Assembly (NCBI GenBank): GCA_900317285.1
Contig: ONGA01000002.1
Coordinates: 62,001-126,000 of the forward strand
DNA from: an uncultured Bacteroidales bacterium
GTDB taxonomy: Bacteria; Bacteroidota; Bacteroidia; Bacteroidales; P3
DNA: 64,000 nt
Direction: 5' to 3'
Shown here: positions 8,463-17,861 of the stretch, in pieces
How the letters are laid out: each line of letters opens with the position of its first letter
Position numbering within the stretch: position 1 is the stretch's first letter
Notes under the pieces: generated by a model
What the model saw: only the letters and a program-made list of their open reading frames with translations
What the model was told of the DNA's origin: nothing
Databases searched by the model: none
Position numbers and translations under genes: made by a program

Positions 8463-8579
8463 CGGATGCAAATTTACGAATAAGAATTGGATTTGGGGAT
8501 GAAAAAATGTTAAAATTACATAAAAAAGGGACGAAATGCAGATTTTTGGTGCCGAATTTCGTCATTTAGGGACGAAATT
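8463..8579 (-). promoter_or_regulatory. Promoter and conserved upstream element of the acyl-CoA synthetase gene
   Basis: Read on the minus strand: a TTTCGTCCCTAAAT block with a perfect 9-base inverted repeat (AATTTCGTC 8555-8563 / GACGAAATT 8571-8579), then GGCACCAAAAATC (8553-8541), and 64 bases later TAAATTTGCATCCG (8476-8463). The same blocks occur before the gene at 20126 with a 62-base gap. GGGACGAA also occurs at 8528 and 8642. The rest of the 363-base intergenic region holds only AT-rich sequence and the holA promoter. Confidence 0.6.
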
Positions 8580-8744
8580 TAGTTTGGAAAATATTTTATC
8601 CCATGCAAAAAGAAGAGAATTTCGACCCACTTCGGCACCCTGGGACGAATAAAACAGGAACGGCGTTCCGACGACGCAGGGCGGCTGGAGGAGGGGGAAA
8701 TACAACGAGAGGATAACATATAATAGATTAAATTATATAAAATG

Positions 8745-8776
8745 TTTTGCCATATCAGAAAAAAGTAGTAATTTTG
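8745..8776 (+). promoter_or_regulatory. Bacteroidota-type promoter of holA
   Basis: TTTTG at 8745-8749, 19-base spacer, TAATTTTG at 8769-8776; start codon at 8803. Confidence 0.75.
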
Positions 8777-8802
8777 GACACTCTTTTGAAAGCAGAGAAC
8801 CG

Positions 8803-9810
8803 ATGGCAACAACTGAAAAACAGCTGATTGAAGATTTAAAGGCCGGAAAATTCAAGCCGACGTATCTCCTCACAGGCGAGGAGAACTATTATATTGACGT
8901 GGTGTCGGATTATTTCGAGAACAAGGTCATCGACGAGTCGATGCGTGATTTCGACCAGACGGTAGTCTACGGACGTGACACCAACATGCTGAATATCATA
9001 AGTGAAGCCAAGCGTTTCCCGATGATGTCGCCCATACACCTGGTGATAGTGAAAGAGGCGCAGGACCTGGAAACGCGGCAGTGGGAATCGCTCGCCACCT
9101 ACCTGGAGCACCCTGCCGAGAGAGGCGTTATCGTATTCTGCTACAGACACAAAAAGCTCGACAAACGCACGGCAGCCTATAAGGCAATCGACAAGAAAGG
9201 GTGTGTGTATGAGACACCCAAGGTGTGGGACAACCAGATACCGGGCTGGATAGCCAAGGAAGTATCCTCCAAAGGCTTCACCATCAGCGACAAAGCCACT
9301 GTCATGCTGAGCGAATACCTGGGTGCCGACCTCAGCAAGATAGCCAACGAGCTCTCCAAACTATACCCCCTATTGCCGGAACACGGCGCCATTACCGAAC
9401 AACTGATTGAAGACCAGATAGGTATCAGCAAAGACTACAACGTCTTTGAGCTGCAGAAAGCCATCGGGAGACGTGATCCCGTGATGTGCAACCGCATCAT
9501 CAACTACTTCGCCGCCAATTCCAAGAAAAACCCCATCCAACAGGTACTGCCGCTGCTCTACAGTTACTTCCTGAAAGTGATGTTCTTCCACCAACTGGAG
9601 AACAAGAGCGACGCGGCGAAAGTGCTGGGGTGCGCGCCAAGTTTCGTGAGCGACTACGCCGTGGCGGCGGGAAACTACCCGCTAGGAAAACTGGCGACCT
9701 GCATCGGATACCTCTACGAGACCGACCTGCGAAGCAAAGGCGTGCGCAACAGCGGAAACATTACCGACGGAGAACTACTGAAAGAACTGATATTTAAAGT
9801 GATACACTAA
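8803..9810 (+). CDS. holA: DNA polymerase III subunit delta
   Basis: Clamp-loader subunit that opens the sliding clamp. 335 residues, the usual length in Bacteroidales. The N-terminus LIEDLKAGKFKPTYLLTGEE resembles HolA family starts, as do the later KRFPMMSPIHLVIVKEAQ and AANSKKNPIQQVLPLLYSYF segments. The family has an AAA-like fold without a working Walker A, and none is visible here. It has its own promoter at 8745-8776. The next gene starts 34 bases downstream with no terminator between, so read-through into the TonB operon is possible. Confidence 0.9.
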   Translation: MATTEKQLIEDLKAGKFKPTYLLTGEENYYIDVVSDYFENKVIDESMRDFDQTVVYGRDTNMLNIISEAKRFPMMSPIHLVIVKEAQDLETRQWESLATYLEHPAERGVIVFCYRHKKLDKRTAAYKAIDKKGCVYETPKVWDNQIPGWIAKEVSSKGFTISDKATVMLSEYLGADLSKIANELSKLYPLLPEHGAITEQLIEDQIGISKDYNVFELQKAIGRRDPVMCNRIINYFAANSKKNPIQQVLPLLYSYFLKVMFFHQLENKSDAAKVLGCAPSFVSDYAVAAGNYPLGKLATCIGYLYETDLRSKGVRNSGNITDGELLKELIFKVIH

Positions 9811-9844
9811 AAACAAAGAAACAGGAGTCAAGGAGACAGGACAA

Positions 9845-12205
9845 ATGAAAAAATACCTATACATATTCCTACTATTTCAATTCTCAATTTTCAATTCTCA
9901 ATGGGTTTCAGCCCAGTGCACGGTGAAGGGGGTGCTGTTTGACGAAAGCAACGGCGAGGCCATCCCGTTCGCTAATGTAGTGCTCGACGGAACCTCCCAC
10001 GGCTGCGCTACCGACATCAATGGATTCTTCCTCATCAACAAAATACCGGCAGGACAGTACACGCTGAAAGTAAAGTACATGGGCTACGAAGAATACTCGG
10101 AAGTCATCACCCTTGCCAAAGGGAAAACCATCACGAGAACCATCCACCTAAAACCCGCCGCCCAAATGCTTAAAGCGGTGGAAATCACCGACAACAAGGT
10201 GGAGGAACGCCGCACCCAGACGCAGGTGAGCGTGGAGAAGCTGACCGCCAGCCAGATACAGCAGATGCCCTCCATCGGCGGCACTGCCGACATCGCACAG
10301 TACATGCAAGTGCTGCCGGGCGTGAGTTCCACCGGCGACCAAGGCGGACAGCTATATATCCGTGGCGGATCCATGATACAGAACCTCTGCCTACTGGACG
10401 GCATGATTGTATATAACCCGTTCCATTCCATTGGTTTATACTCCATCTTCGAGACCGACGTCATCCTAAACGCCGACATCTACACCGGCGGTTTCGGTGC
10501 CGAATACGGCGGACGCATGTCGTCGGTGATGGACATCACAACACGCGACGGCAACAAGCGCCGCCATAGTGGAAAGATCGGTCTCAACACCTTCGGTGCC
10601 AACCTGATACTGGAAGGCCCCCTAAAAAAAGAGAGCGACAAATCCAAAACCACCATTTCCTATCTCTTTACCGCCAAAAATTCCTATCTCTCAAAAAGTT
10701 CCAAGGTTTTCTACAACTACGTGGACGGAGGATTGCCCTTCGACTTCCTCGACCTCTACGGCAAACTCTCCTTCAACTCCGGCACCGGCAGCAAGCTGAA
10801 CCTCTTCGGTTTCCGCTTTGACGACCGTGTGAACGGCTACCAAGCCATCGCCGACTACCATTGGCAGAACATCGGTGCCGGCACCAACTTCATGCTTGTC
10901 ACGGGTGCGTCGGCCATTCTGGACGGCAGCATTGCCTATTCGAAATACAACATCACCCTGGACGACGGCAGCAAAGACGACAAATTCAGTGAGATTGGCG
11001 GATTCAACATGACGATGCAAATCACCAATTTCCTCGGAAAGAACAAGATGAAGTATGGCCTGAGCATCGAGGGCTACACCACCAACTACCGATTTGTCAA
11101 CGACTACAGCCACACCATCGAGCAGCGGGAGCCGAGCACCACGCTCTCCATGTATGGCACCTACAACCTGAATGCCGGCAAATTCATTGCCGATCCAGGC
11201 GTGCGCATGGTCTATTACGCCACCCTGCAGAGTTTCAACCTTGAGCCGCGCCTTGCCGCCAAATACAATGCCACCGACAACCTGCGCTTCAAGATGGCGG
11301 GCGGTTTCTACAGCCAGATATTCCTCGACGCCCGTTCTGACAACGACATCGTCAACCTCTTCTCCGGATTCCTTACCGGCTCGGGAGACCTTCATGTCCC
11401 CAGCACCTTCCTTGGCAAGGAGGTGACCACCACCGTACAGAAAGCCAAGCACCTGGTACTCGGCGCGGAATACGACCTGACGGAGCACATCACCCTCAAT
11501 GCGGAGTTCTACTACAAACATTTCGACCAGTTGCTGAACGCCAACCGCAACAAGATGTACAAAGACAACGACCCAGTCTACACACAACCCGGCAGCCCGT
11601 ACCAGCAGTCGGAATACCTGATGAAAGACTACATCATTGAGGAAGGCATGGCGACAGGATTCGACATCAGCGCCACCATCGACCTTGAAAGACTGTACCT
11701 TTGGGCGACGTATTCGCTTGGGTACGTGGAGCGAAAGGGACAGGTCACCGACAAAGTGATTACCGACGAATCCTACACCTACAGCCCTCACTACGACCGT
11801 CGCCATACCGTCAACCTGCTGGCAACCTACGCCCTGGGTGAATGGCGGGAATGGGAAATCAGCGCCCGCTGGTCGTTCGGCAGCGGATTCCCCTACACGC
11901 AGACGCAAGGAGTCTACCAACAGCTGCTTTTCGGCAACAACATCGCGACCGACTACACGCGGGAGAGCGGTGAATATAGCCTGCATTATGCAGAACTCTA
12001 CAAAGGGAGACTGCCTAGCTACCACCGCCTGGACCTCGGTGTGAAGCGCAAATTCTCCATCGGCACCCATTCCATACTGGAACTGAACCTGAGTGCCACC
12101 AACGTCTACAGCCGTGAAAACATTTTCTATTTCAACCGCACCACATTCGAGCGGGTTAACCAATTGCCCATCCTCGTCTGTTTCGGCGCCACAATGACCT
12201 TCTAA
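9845..12205 (+). CDS. TonB-dependent outer-membrane receptor with carboxypeptidase-like N-terminal domain
   Basis: 786 residues: signal peptide (1-24, ending VSAQ), a CarboxypepD_reg-like domain (about 25-115: GVLFDESNGEAIPFANVVL), a plug (about 125-250, with LPGVSSTGDQGGQLYIRGG) and a beta-barrel ending in an aromatic-terminated strand. The substrate is not evident; no SusD partner follows. The hydrophobic core of the signal peptide is encoded by a family A repeat at 9875-9903. AAGGAG lies upstream of the start. The stop is two bases before the ABC permease, so receptor and importer are probably co-transcribed, which would fit outer-membrane uptake of the importer's substrate. Confidence 0.88.
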   Translation: MKKYLYIFLLFQFSIFNSQWVSAQCTVKGVLFDESNGEAIPFANVVLDGTSHGCATDINGFFLINKIPAGQYTLKVKYMGYEEYSEVITLAKGKTITRTIHLKPAAQMLKAVEITDNKVEERRTQTQVSVEKLTASQIQQMPSIGGTADIAQYMQVLPGVSSTGDQGGQLYIRGGSMIQNLCLLDGMIVYNPFHSIGLYSIFETDVILNADIYTGGFGAEYGGRMSSVMDITTRDGNKRRHSGKIGLNTFGANLILEGPLKKESDKSKTTISYLFTAKNSYLSKSSKVFYNYVDGGLPFDFLDLYGKLSFNSGTGSKLNLFGFRFDDRVNGYQAIADYHWQNIGAGTNFMLVTGASAILDGSIAYSKYNITLDDGSKDDKFSEIGGFNMTMQITNFLGKNKMKYGLSIEGYTTNYRFVNDYSHTIEQREPSTTLSMYGTYNLNAGKFIADPGVRMVYYATLQSFNLEPRLAAKYNATDNLRFKMAGGFYSQIFLDARSDNDIVNLFSGFLTGSGDLHVPSTFLGKEVTTTVQKAKHLVLGAEYDLTEHITLNAEFYYKHFDQLLNANRNKMYKDNDPVYTQPGSPYQQSEYLMKDYIIEEGMATGFDISATIDLERLYLWATYSLGYVERKGQVTDKVITDESYTYSPHYDRRHTVNLLATYALGEWREWEISARWSFGSGFPYTQTQGVYQQLLFGNNIATDYTRESGEYSLHYAELYKGRLPSYHRLDLGVKRKFSIGTHSILELNLSATNVYSRENIFYFNRTTFERVNQLPILVCFGATMTF
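9875..9903 (+). repeat. Family A repeat units forming a signal-peptide core
   Basis: CAATTCTCAATTTTCAATTC-type units, read as FQFSIFNSQ inside the TonB receptor signal peptide. Same units as the right arm of the element at 1558-1588. Confidence 0.7.
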
Positions 12206-12207
12206 CC

Positions 12208-12870
12208 ATGACGACCTTGTTCAACCACTTCTATGAGGCACTGATTGCCGACCAACGATGGATGCTCATCGTTAATGGATTGTGGTCCACTGTTGTCATC
12301 ACGGTCCTCTCGCTGTTCATCGGGACACTGCTCGGCGGACTCATCTACCTGATGACCCTCAGCCACAGCAAAGGATTGCGCCAGTTTGCCGCCACCTACC
12401 GCTACATTGTACGCGGCACCCCCCTGCTGGTGCTGTTGCTATTTTTCTTTTACGTAATCCTTTCCGGGGGCAATGGCATCATCGCAGCTGTCGCCGCTTT
12501 TGCCGTCAACTTCTCCAATCTTGCCTGCGCCCTAATCCAGTCATCCCTCGACTCGGTCGGGGTTGACCAGATGGAAGCCGGACGCGCGCTCGGATTCAGC
12601 AAGATGCAGTGCCTACGCTATATCGTGGCACCGCAAGCACTAAAAAACGCCCTTCCCGCCTACAAATTCCAAGCCGTGTCGATGGTGAAAAGCACCTCCA
12701 TTGTCGGCTATGTCGCCATACTGGACCTCGCGGGAGCCACTGAGGCAATCCGTAACGATGCCCAAATTTCCTTTGTTCCACTACTCCTCGTCACCATCAT
12801 CTACTTCATCCTCGCCTGGTTGCTCTGCAAAGGACTTGATTTCGTTGTACGCAAAACCACCCGCCTATGA
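12208..12870 (+). CDS. Amino-acid-type ABC transporter permease (HisM/GlnP family)
   Basis: Inner-membrane permease of the polar amino acid uptake family. 220 residues with about five hydrophobic segments. The EAA loop is visible as [28 protein letters not shown] near residue 125, and the family segment [15 protein letters not shown] is near residue 65. There is no separate solute-binding protein gene in this operon, although most relatives need one; it may be encoded elsewhere. The gene overlaps the ATPase start by four bases, indicating translational coupling. Confidence 0.88.
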   Translation: MTTLFNHFYEALIADQRWMLIVNGLWSTVVITVLSLFIGTLLGGLIYLMTLSHSKGLRQFAATYRYIVRGTPLLVLLLFFFYVILSGGNGIIAAVAAFAVNFSNLACALIQSSLDSVGVDQMEAGRALGFSKMQCLRYIVAPQALKNALPAYKFQAVSMVKSTSIVGYVAILDLAGATEAIRNDAQISFVPLLLVTIIYFILAWLLCKGLDFVVRKTTRL

Positions 12871-13952
12871 TCTCTGTCCGCCACGTCACCAAAACTTTCC
12901 CAACTCCCAACGGCAAGCCGTTGCAGGTGCTGCGCGACATCAACTGTGAGATTCGTGAGGGCGAGATTGTCTCCATCATCGGGCCCTCGGGGTCAGGCAA
13001 AAGCACCCTGCTACGCGTCCTCAACCTGCTTGATCCTCCCACGTCAGGAGAGATCATCGTTGACGGGGAGAACATCCTGTCCAAAGGATTTCCCGTCAAC
13101 AAGCATCGTGAGAAGATGGGCATGGTGTTCCAAAACTTCAACCTCTTCGAGCATCTTTCTGTCCTTGACAACGTCACCCTGGCACCCATGAAACTTCATG
13201 GGTTGAGTCCGGAGCAAGCAAGACAGGAGGGTATCGAATACCTCCGAAAAGTAGGTATGGCCGAGAAAGCTGATGCCATGCCGTCACAGCTCTCCGGCGG
13301 CCAGAAACAGCGTGTCGCCATCGCCCGCACCCTTGCCATGAGACCCTCCACCATCCTCTTCGACGAACCCACGTCATCGCTTGATCCCACGATGGTCGGG
13401 GAGGTGCAAGGGGTCATCCGCACACTGGCGATAGACAAAATGACCATGCTTATCGTCACACACGAGATGAAATTCGCCCGCGACGTCAGCACCCGCGTCT
13501 TTTTCATGGATGAGGGTGTCATTCTGGAAGAAGGCACACCCGAACAAATCTTCAACCACCCGCAGCTCCCTGCCACACGCACTTTCGTCCACCGCATCCG
13601 CAGTCTTGTGTTCGATATCGCCAGCCGCGACTTCGACTTTTACGACATGACATCGCAAATCAAGCAGTTCTGCATCCGCCACTCGATACCAGAAAAGATG
13701 AACCCCATCACCCATGTTGTCGAAGAGATGCTAAACCTGCTTGCCCAATACAACAAACCCGTCCATATTGAGGTAAACTACAGCGAATTGGATTATTCCT
13801 CGTCGGTAGTCATCCTGCATAAGGGGGAAACTCTCTCCCCTCTCGAGAGACCCGATTCCGACGAACTGGCTGTGATGATTATCCGCGGCATGAGCAAAGA
13901 CATCCAGACTGAGCCAACCCCCGAAGGCATCAAACTGACATTCCAAATGTAA
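12867..13952 (+). CDS. Amino-acid-type ABC transporter ATPase with degenerate RsbW-like C-terminal domain
   Basis: Residues 1-245 are a GlnQ/HisP-type ATPase: Walker [11 protein letters not shown]-loop [11 protein letters not shown], signature LSGGQKQR, Walker [14 protein letters not shown] and switch VTHEM. Relatives usually stop near 245; here about 115 residues follow. That tail ([46 protein letters not shown]) lines up by eye with the RsbW-like protein encoded three genes downstream (IEEIAENHAI, AMEEAVVNV, NIDITAEVDDEEIAFSI). The ATP-binding glycine boxes are missing. I infer a pseudo-HATPase docking or regulatory domain. The gene lies 13 bases before the SpoIIE phosphatase. Confidence 0.85.
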   Translation: MISVRHVTKTFPTPNGKPLQVLRDINCEIREGEIVSIIGPSGSGKSTLLRVLNLLDPPTSGEIIVDGENILSKGFPVNKHREKMGMVFQNFNLFEHLSVLDNVTLAPMKLHGLSPEQARQEGIEYLRKVGMAEKADAMPSQLSGGQKQRVAIARTLAMRPSTILFDEPTSSLDPTMVGEVQGVIRTLAIDKMTMLIVTHEMKFARDVSTRVFFMDEGVILEEGTPEQIFNHPQLPATRTFVHRIRSLVFDIASRDFDFYDMTSQIKQFCIRHSIPEKMNPITHVVEEMLNLLAQYNKPVHIEVNYSELDYSSSVVILHKGETLSPLERPDSDELAVMIIRGMSKDIQTEPTPEGIKLTFQM

Positions 13953-13965
13953 ACATTCATATACC

Positions 13966-15750
13966 ATGGGAAACAAATTAAAAGACTGGTACCATTCCAT
14001 ACAAACACGCAGCAGCCTTGCCCTACTGCTTACGGCAGCAGTACTTATCGAGGTTTCCGGAGCCGTCCAATACTTTTATGCTCGCAACAGCATCCGCAAC
14101 GAGGTGAAGCAGCGGGCCCGTACTGAGCTCAAATTGAAGAACCTCGAAATCAAAAACGTGGTATCGGACGTGGAGACAGCCATCAACAACATGCAGTGGA
14201 TCATTGACTGGGCCGTCTACAATCCCGACTCCATCTACAGCACCCTGCAACTTATCATCAAGAACAATCCCATCATTACAGGATGCGCCATGGCTTTCGA
14301 ACCAGACTATTTCCCCGAGCATGGGCGCTGGTACGAGCCCTTCGCGGGACGTGAGAACGGCCTGACGGGAGCCATCGTGTACCGTCAAATCGGTTCGGCG
14401 GAGCACGACTACCATAATGCCACGTGGTACCGCGAGGGACTGACCTCAATGGGAGGCACTTGGACCGAACCCTACATCGACGATGCTGGTTCCAAGATGA
14501 TGGTCTGCTCCTATACCATGCCCATCCGCGACCCATCCGGGCGTGTTGTGGGTGTGTTCTGCAGTGACGTGTCGCTCGAGTGGCTGGTCGACCTCTTCGG
14601 GGAGCAGAATGACGCCTACACCTTCCTTGCCTCAAAGACGGGACGTATTCTAGCATATCCCGACAAGACGATGATCATGAAAACCACCATCCAGGAGATG
14701 ACGCAACAGCTCACCGACACGATGATTGGTCACGTCAACGACGCCATGCTTGCCGGTGACAGCGGCGAGGCAACAATCCACGACAATAACGGCGAAAAAT
14801 GCTACATCTACTATACCCCCGTGGAAGGCGGCACAGGCTGGTCAATGGCTGTAATCTTTCCCGATAGAGAGATATACAAAAATCTCTACCATGTGGGCTA
14901 CAACCTTCTTATTTTCCTGCTCCTGGGACTTGCCTTGATGGTATTCATCATGTGGCGCACGGTGCGCGGCTACAATCGGCTGGCGAAAGTCAATGCCGAG
15001 AAAGAACGCATCGGCAGTGAGCTGCGTATTGCCAGTGGCATACAGAAAGGCATGCTCCCCAAAACCTTCCCTCCCTATCCGGACCTTGACGAGGTGGCAA
15101 TGTACGGCACACTGGTGCCTGCCAAAGAGGTGGGGGGCGACCTCTACGACTTCCACGTGAGGGGCGAGAAATTGTTCTTCTGCGTGGGAGACGTGAGTGG
15201 CAAAGGCGTACCGGCATCGCTGGTAATGGCGGTGACGCGCAGCCTCTTCCGTTCCGTATCGGCTCATGCCGACAGTCCCGAGGAGGTGATGATGCGAATG
15301 AACAACGCCATGTCGGAGATGAACGAGAGTTCGATGTTTGTCACGCTCTTCATCGGGGTGCTTGACCTGCGTAGCGGCATACTCTCCTACAGCAATGCAG
15401 GACACTGCCCTCCCGTCATCCTCAACGAGGCAGCCACCCTGATGACCATGGATGCCAACATACCGGTCGGACTGATGTCCAATTGGCAATACACCAAGCA
15501 GGAAGTCACCCTTCATCCCGGCGACACCGTCTTCATCTACACCGACGGTCTCACCGAAGCCGAGAACGCCCAGCACGGCCAGTTCGGTGAGCAGCGGATG
15601 ATGGAAGAGATAAACAAAGACCTCCGCAATAATCCGCACGAACTGATTGACCACATGACCACAGCGGTACACACCTTTGTCAACGGGGCCGAACAGAGCG
15701 ACGACCTTACTCTGCTGGCAGTACAACTCACAAAAACCACACAATCGTGA
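13966..15750 (+). CDS. SpoIIE-family PP2C phosphatase with periplasmic sensor domain
   Basis: 594-residue membrane sensor phosphatase, predicted to dephosphorylate the STAS protein encoded downstream. There is a transmembrane helix near residues 17-36, a periplasmic dCache/PDC-like sensor region (about 40-300, with a WYREG block), a second helix near 305-326 (NLLIFLLLGLALMVFIMW), a short linker and a SpoIIE domain. Phosphatase motifs include GGDLYDF, VGDVSGKGVPASLVMA, FIYTDGLTEAEN and SDDLTLL. It overlaps the RsbW-like gene by four bases. The sensor ligand is unknown; linkage to an amino-acid-type importer makes an amino acid or similar solute a reasonable guess. Confidence 0.9.
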   Translation: MGNKLKDWYHSIQTRSSLALLLTAAVLIEVSGAVQYFYARNSIRNEVKQRARTELKLKNLEIKNVVSDVETAINNMQWIIDWAVYNPDSIYSTLQLIIKNNPIITGCAMAFEPDYFPEHGRWYEPFAGRENGLTGAIVYRQIGSAEHDYHNATWYREGLTSMGGTWTEPYIDDAGSKMMVCSYTMPIRDPSGRVVGVFCSDVSLEWLVDLFGEQNDAYTFLASKTGRILAYPDKTMIMKTTIQEMTQQLTDTMIGHVNDAMLAGDSGEATIHDNNGEKCYIYYTPVEGGTGWSMAVIFPDREIYKNLYHVGYNLLIFLLLGLALMVFIMWRTVRGYNRLAKVNAEKERIGSELRIASGIQKGMLPKTFPPYPDLDEVAMYGTLVPAKEVGGDLYDFHVRGEKLFFCVGDVSGKGVPASLVMAVTRSLFRSVSAHADSPEEVMMRMNNAMSEMNESSMFVTLFIGVLDLRSGILSYSNAGHCPPVILNEAATLMTMDANIPVGLMSNWQYTKQEVTLHPGDTVFIYTDGLTEAENAQHGQFGEQRMMEEINKDLRNNPHELIDHMTTAVHTFVNGAEQSDDLTLLAVQLTKTTQS

Positions 15751-16163
15751 AACAGTACACACTAACTCTCCACAACGACGTACAGGAAATTCCGCGTCTG
15801 GCAACTTTCATCGAGGAGATTGCCGAAAACCACGCTATCGACATGGCCACCAGCATGAATCTGAACCTGGCCATGGAGGAAGCCGTGGTGAATGTGATGA
15901 ACTACGCCTACCCCAAAGAATCGGTGAACAACATCGACATCACTGCCGAGGTGGACGACGAGGAGATAGCCTTCTCCATTGCCGACAGCGGCATTCCCTT
16001 CGACCCAACCCAGAAGGGAGAGCCCGACCTCTCCCTCGACGCCGAAGACCGCCCCATTGGCGGTTTGGGCATCCATCTCGTGCGACAGCTCATGGACACC
16101 CTGGACTATCGCTACGAGAACGGACATAATATTCTCACACTCAAAAAACGAATCAAAAAATAA
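15747..16163 (+). CDS. RsbW-like serine kinase (anti-sigma-factor type HATPase)
   Basis: 138 residues forming one GHKL ATPase domain: N-box NLAMEEAVVNVMNYAYP near residue 40, G1 box IADSGIPFDP near 80, and G2 region GGLGIHLVRQLMD near 110. Family members bind and phosphorylate a STAS antagonist and inhibit a second partner, classically a sigma factor. No sigma factor gene is present here; the degenerate copy of this fold on the ABC ATPase is a candidate partner. It is followed by the STAS gene after 11 bases. Confidence 0.9.
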   Translation: MKQYTLTLHNDVQEIPRLATFIEEIAENHAIDMATSMNLNLAMEEAVVNVMNYAYPKESVNNIDITAEVDDEEIAFSIADSGIPFDPTQKGEPDLSLDAEDRPIGGLGIHLVRQLMDTLDYRYENGHNILTLKKRIKK

Positions 16164-16174
16164 AAATACAAGAT

Positions 16175-16477
16175 ATGAATACAACCATTAACGAACAGAA
16201 CGGCGAACTTGTCGCCATCCTCGACGGACGTCTCGACACTGCAGCGGCAGTACAGACCGAAAAAGACATGCAACCCCTGTCCGACTGTAGCGGAAAGAAT
16301 GTAGTGCTCGACTGCAACAAGCTGGAATACATCTCCTCCAGCGGCCTGCGCCTCTTCCTCGGCGTGCTGAAAGTGGCGAAAGCCAAAGGGAGCCACGTTT
16401 ACATCACCGGCATGAACGACGACATCCGCAATGTCTTCTCCATGACGGGATTCACCAACCTCTTCGAATTCAGATAG
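16175..16477 (+). CDS. STAS-domain anti-sigma-factor antagonist (RsbV/SpoIIAA-like)
   Basis: 100 residues, a complete STAS domain. The phosphorylatable serine motif is visible as YISSSGLRLFLGVLK near residue 58. Expected role: in its unphosphorylated form it binds the RsbW-like kinase and frees that kinase's partner; the SpoIIE phosphatase restores this form. It is the last gene of the operon and ends six bases from the converging ung gene, with no obvious terminator hairpin between. Confidence 0.9.
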   Translation: MNTTINEQNGELVAILDGRLDTAAAVQTEKDMQPLSDCSGKNVVLDCNKLEYISSSGLRLFLGVLKVAKAKGSHVYITGMNDDIRNVFSMTGFTNLFEFR

Positions 16478-16482
16478 GAGGT

Positions 16483-17160
16483 TCAACCTATCCTCGTCCA
16501 GTCTACGGGCTGAAGTCCTTGCTGGACGAGGATATTGTTGGCTTGAGAGAAATGGCGACAGCCGAAGAATCCCCTGTAGGCCGAGAGCGGCGAGGGATGG
16601 GGTGCCGTCAGCACAAAGTGTTTCGCGGTATCAATCAATGATTTCTTGGCAATGGCATAGCTTCCCCAAAGCAGGAAGACTATGCCATTGCGTTTTTGGC
16701 TGAGCGCCTGGATGGCGGCATCGGTGAAAACCTCCCACCCATGCCGTTGGTGGCTGCCAGCCTGATGGGCACGCACGGTGAGGGTGGCATTGAGGAGCAA
16801 CACTCCCTGCTCGGCCCAACCGCTGAGGTTGCCGCAGGTCTTGGGGATGGAGGTACCGAGGTCGGAGTTGATTTCGGTGATGATATTTACCAATGAGGGG
16901 GGCACCTGGATGCCCTGAGGGACGGAGAAGCAGAGCCCCATGGCCTGTCCCGGCTCGTGATAGGGATCCTGACCCAGGATGACGACCTTGACCTTGTCGA
17001 AGGGGGTGTGGTCGAAAGCGGAAAAGATGAGGCTTCCCGGAGGATAGCAGGTATACTGCTGCCGCTCGGCGACAAGGAACTGCTTCAATTCTGCAAAATA
17101 GGGTGCCTCGAATTGCGGCTTCAGCACCTCGTACCAGGAGGGGTCAATCTTCACACTCAT
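16483..17160 (-). CDS. ung: Uracil-DNA glycosylase, family 1
   Basis: Removes uracil from DNA in base-excision repair. 225 residues, normal length. The catalytic water-activating motif GQDPYHEPGQAMGLCFSV is near residue 62 and the DNA-intercalation motif HPSPLSAYRGFFGCRHF near 188. The start overlaps the stop of the upstream hydrolase gene by four bases, so the three genes lysS, hydrolase and ung form one minus-strand operon. Confidence 0.96.
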   Translation of the reverse strand: MSVKIDPSWYEVLKPQFEAPYFAELKQFLVAERQQYTCYPPGSLIFSAFDHTPFDKVKVVILGQDPYHEPGQAMGLCFSVPQGIQVPPSLVNIITEINSDLGTSIPKTCGNLSGWAEQGVLLLNATLTVRAHQAGSHQRHGWEVFTDAAIQALSQKRNGIVFLLWGSYAIAKKSLIDTAKHFVLTAPHPSPLSAYRGFFGCRHFSQANNILVQQGLQPVDWTRIG

Positions 17161-17861
17161 ACCAGGAAACTATTGTATTTGCGCTCTTTGCCAATTTGGC
17201 TGGGGATGCCGTGACCGGGAAGGACGCGGTAGTCGTCGGGGAGGGTGAGGATGCGGGTCTTGAGTTTCTCGATAAGCGTGGGGTAGTCGCCGCCCGGAAG
17301 GTCGGTGCGGCCTATGCTGAAGTGGAAGAGGGCATCGCCGGTGATGACGGCGTTCTCCTGCGGCAGCACAAAGCAGAGGCTTCCAGGGCAATGACCGGGG
17401 ACATAACGGCACTCTATAAATTGAGAATTGAGAGTTGAGAATTGAGAATTATTGCTTGCGCCAGCCGAATTTTCAATTTTCAATTTTCCATTTTCAATTG
17501 AAAGGATGTCGTTGTCGTTGATTTCGTTCACCTCGAGGTCATCCATGTTGTTGACGGCGAAACCCATGATGCTGCCGTAGGCCTCGGCCTGCTTCAGTAG
17601 CTTGCGCCCTTCGGCGTGCATGGAGACAGGCAGCCGGTAGTGCTCGCACACCTGCCGCAAGCCGGCGATATGGTCGACATGGGCGTGGGTCAACAAAACC
17701 ATTACGGGTTTCAATCCTTCCGTTTCGATGAACTGCGTCAGCTGCGCGTCCTCGAACGACGCCTCGCAGGCGGGATCGACGATGGCGCACTGCTTCGTGG
17801 CTTCGTCGACCACCACATAGCAGTTAACCCCGAAATGATTGAACGTGAACTGCTTAATCAT
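17157..17861 (-). CDS. Metallo-beta-lactamase-fold hydrolase (glyoxalase II-like, YcbL type)
   Basis: 234 residues. Metal ligands are visible: [10 protein letters not shown] (HxHxDH) near residue 60, [10 protein letters not shown] near 155, TGDALF near 175 and LPGHG near 222. Family members hydrolyse thioesters such as lactoylglutathione-type substrates; the exact substrate is unknown. Residues about 121-148 ([21 protein letters not shown] and the following repeat) are a family A repeat inserted in frame just before the PGH metal ligand, a striking place for an insert. It overlaps lysS by eight bases. Confidence 0.88.
   Translation of the reverse strand: MIKQFTFNHFGVNCYVVVDEATKQCAIVDPACEASFEDAQLTQFIETEGLKPVMVLLTHAHVDHIAGLRQVCEHYRLPVSMHAEGRKLLKQAEAYGSIMGFAVNNMDDLEVNEINDNDILSIENGKLKIENSAGASNNSQFSTLNSQFIECRYVPGHCPGSLCFVLPQENAVITGDALFHFSIGRTDLPGGDYPTLIEKLKTRILTLPDDYRVLPGHGIPSQIGKERKYNSFLV
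17417..17500 (-). repeat. Family A repeat, complete, in frame in the MBL hydrolase gene
   Basis: Read on the minus strand: AATTGAAAATGGAAAATTGA units, centre TCGGCTGGCGCAAGCAATAA, then TTCTCAATTCTCAACTCTC. It matches the element at 1507-1588 in both arms and centre. Confidence 0.8.
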
